Shown here: piece by piece, positions 6,512 through 6,647 of the stretch
How the letters are laid out: every line of letters starts with the position of its first letter
Numbering within the stretch: the stretch's first letter is position 1
Source of the DNA: Candidatus Altarchaeota archaeon
Lineage (GTDB): Archaea > Altiarchaeota > Altiarchaeia > IMC4 > QMZM01
Assembly: GCA_018897475.1 (NCBI GenBank)
Contig: JAHIKS010000135.1
Location: forward strand, 1-6,647
DNA: 6,647 nt
Direction: 5' to 3'
Program-made: the position numbers and the translations under genes
The notes under the pieces: generated by a model
Database searches by the model: none
Seen by the model: the letters and a program-made list of their open reading frames with translations, nothing else
Told to the model about the DNA's origin: nothing

Positions 6512-6647
6512 CTACCCCGACATAAATGTCGGGGCGTCTAACCCCGACTCGGAGTTTCTATGCTCATCCCGTGTGTAGGGAATCATCCATAGTTCATGGG
6601 CTGGTTCATCTGCAGCCCCCGCCAGGTTTTGCCCCAATTGTTTGTGA
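6512..6647 (-). CDS. tnpB: C-terminal tail of probable TnpB (RNA-guided nuclease/transposase accessory protein), 5' part outside window
   Basis: Only the last 44 residues are present. They are polar and probably disordered, ending in RDEHRNSESGLDAPTFMSG and a TAG stop. TnpB proteins of IS200/IS605 elements usually end in such variable tails, read directly through the right-end hairpin; in that setting C-termini of the form EAPTFRSG are familiar to me. The catalytic RuvC-like and zinc-finger parts would lie beyond the edge, so neither activity nor intactness can be judged. The call depends on the coincidence of an open frame, the hairpin and the tail pattern. The alternative is an inactive remnant or chance open frame. 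Confidence 0.58.
   Translation of the reverse strand, partial: HKQLGQNLAGAADEPAHELWMIPYTRDEHRNSESGLDAPTFMSG
6515..6548. repeat. Perfect hairpin with a competing overlapping hairpin
   Basis: CCCCGACAT and ATGTCGGGG (9-bp arms, AA centre) form a perfect inverted repeat at 6515-6534. The right arm's GTCGGGG (6528-6534) can pair instead with a second CCCCGAC at 6542-6548 across a 7-base loop. Only one of the two stems can form at a time. The location fits the subterminal hairpin of an IS200/IS605 right end. As RNA it could also act as a structural switch or pseudoknot element of an omega RNA. Confidence 0.85.

Larger units (their letters stand above)
6507..6647 (-). mobile_element. Right end of an IS200/IS605-type (TnpB) element, rest outside window
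   Basis: Read on the minus strand, an open frame to the window edge runs into a GC-rich hairpin, stops with TAG, and is followed by TTCAC. This order (tnpB tail, subterminal hairpin, short end sequence) is the known layout of the right end in IS200/IS605 and IS1341-type elements. The outer boundary is set at the final C (plus-strand 6507) by analogy and is uncertain by several bases. These elements have no inverted terminal repeats or target duplications, and none are seen. The other end, any tnpA and most of tnpB would lie to the right. Confidence 0.6.
6507..6647 (-). ncRNA. Candidate omega RNA region (partial) of the TnpB element
   Basis: In characterised IS200/IS605 elements the omega RNA comes from the 3' part of tnpB plus the right end, and its guide is the host sequence just past the element. 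Here the corresponding RNA would span this stretch. It would contain the 6515-6534 hairpin and continue into 6506 and below with guide bases from the flavin reductase leader. This is positional inference; the RNA's 5' limit cannot be seen. Confidence 0.35.

Noticed and set aside
6515..6534. Hairpin as an intrinsic terminator or a palindromic operator of the flavin reductase
   Set aside because: No T-run follows on either strand. An operator is possible, but the adjacent open frame reading through the hairpin to a stop, then TTCAC, fits a transposon right end better.
1..6647. CRISPR array, tRNA or rRNA
   Set aside because: No regularly spaced repeats and no cloverleaf or rRNA-like stretch were seen; nearly all bases are coding.

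Overview
The window looks archaeal. It encodes a complete family B replicative DNA polymerase of the archaeal type, with all exonuclease and polymerase motifs, a uracil-sensing pocket and a C-terminal PIP box. Two genes have TATA-like boxes about 25-34 bases before an ATG that lacks a Shine-Dalgarno, which fits leaderless archaeal transcripts. Surface proteins carry a Thr/Pro linker (TTIP units) and a C-terminal membrane anchor. GC content is high (mid-50s to about 70% in samples) except for one gene near 45%. I cannot place the phylum from the sequence alone; a DPANN or euryarchaeal lineage is possible.

Layout, left to right. (1) On the minus strand (1-1070) is a two-gene secreted unit: a small OB-fold-like lipoprotein (786-1070) overlaps by ATGA the start of a secreted zinc metallopeptidase resembling family M30/hyicolysin. 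The window cuts the peptidase just after its HEFQH motif (1-789). (2) On the plus strand, divergent from that unit across a 44-base gap, lies polB (1115-3430). After a short AT-rich gap comes a probable two-gene operon: a five-helix membrane protein of unknown function (3466-4257) and a histone-deacetylase-superfamily amidohydrolase (4265-5305). (3) On the minus strand (5298-6483), convergent with the deacetylase and overlapping its end by 8 bases, are a flavin-reductase-like FMN-binding protein (5941-6483) and a downstream AT-rich, Cys-rich surface protein (5298-5951). (4) The right edge (6507-6647) looks like the right end of an IS200/IS605-type element. The last 44 codons of a probable tnpB read through a perfect 9-bp-arm hairpin and stop just after it. 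The element ends only 23 bases before the flavin reductase ATG.

How the parts fit. The two extracytoplasmic genes at the left are translationally coupled and probably act together at the cell surface. The membrane protein and deacetylase are probably co-transcribed, but no functional link is visible. The flavin reductase and Cys-rich protein are adjacent or overlapping; a redox link is only a guess. The TnpB end matters most for regulation: it may have replaced the native upstream promoter region of the flavin reductase, and any omega RNA made from it would carry that gene's leader as its guide.

There is no gene-free stretch over 300 bases. I see no tRNA, rRNA, CRISPR array or replication origin.
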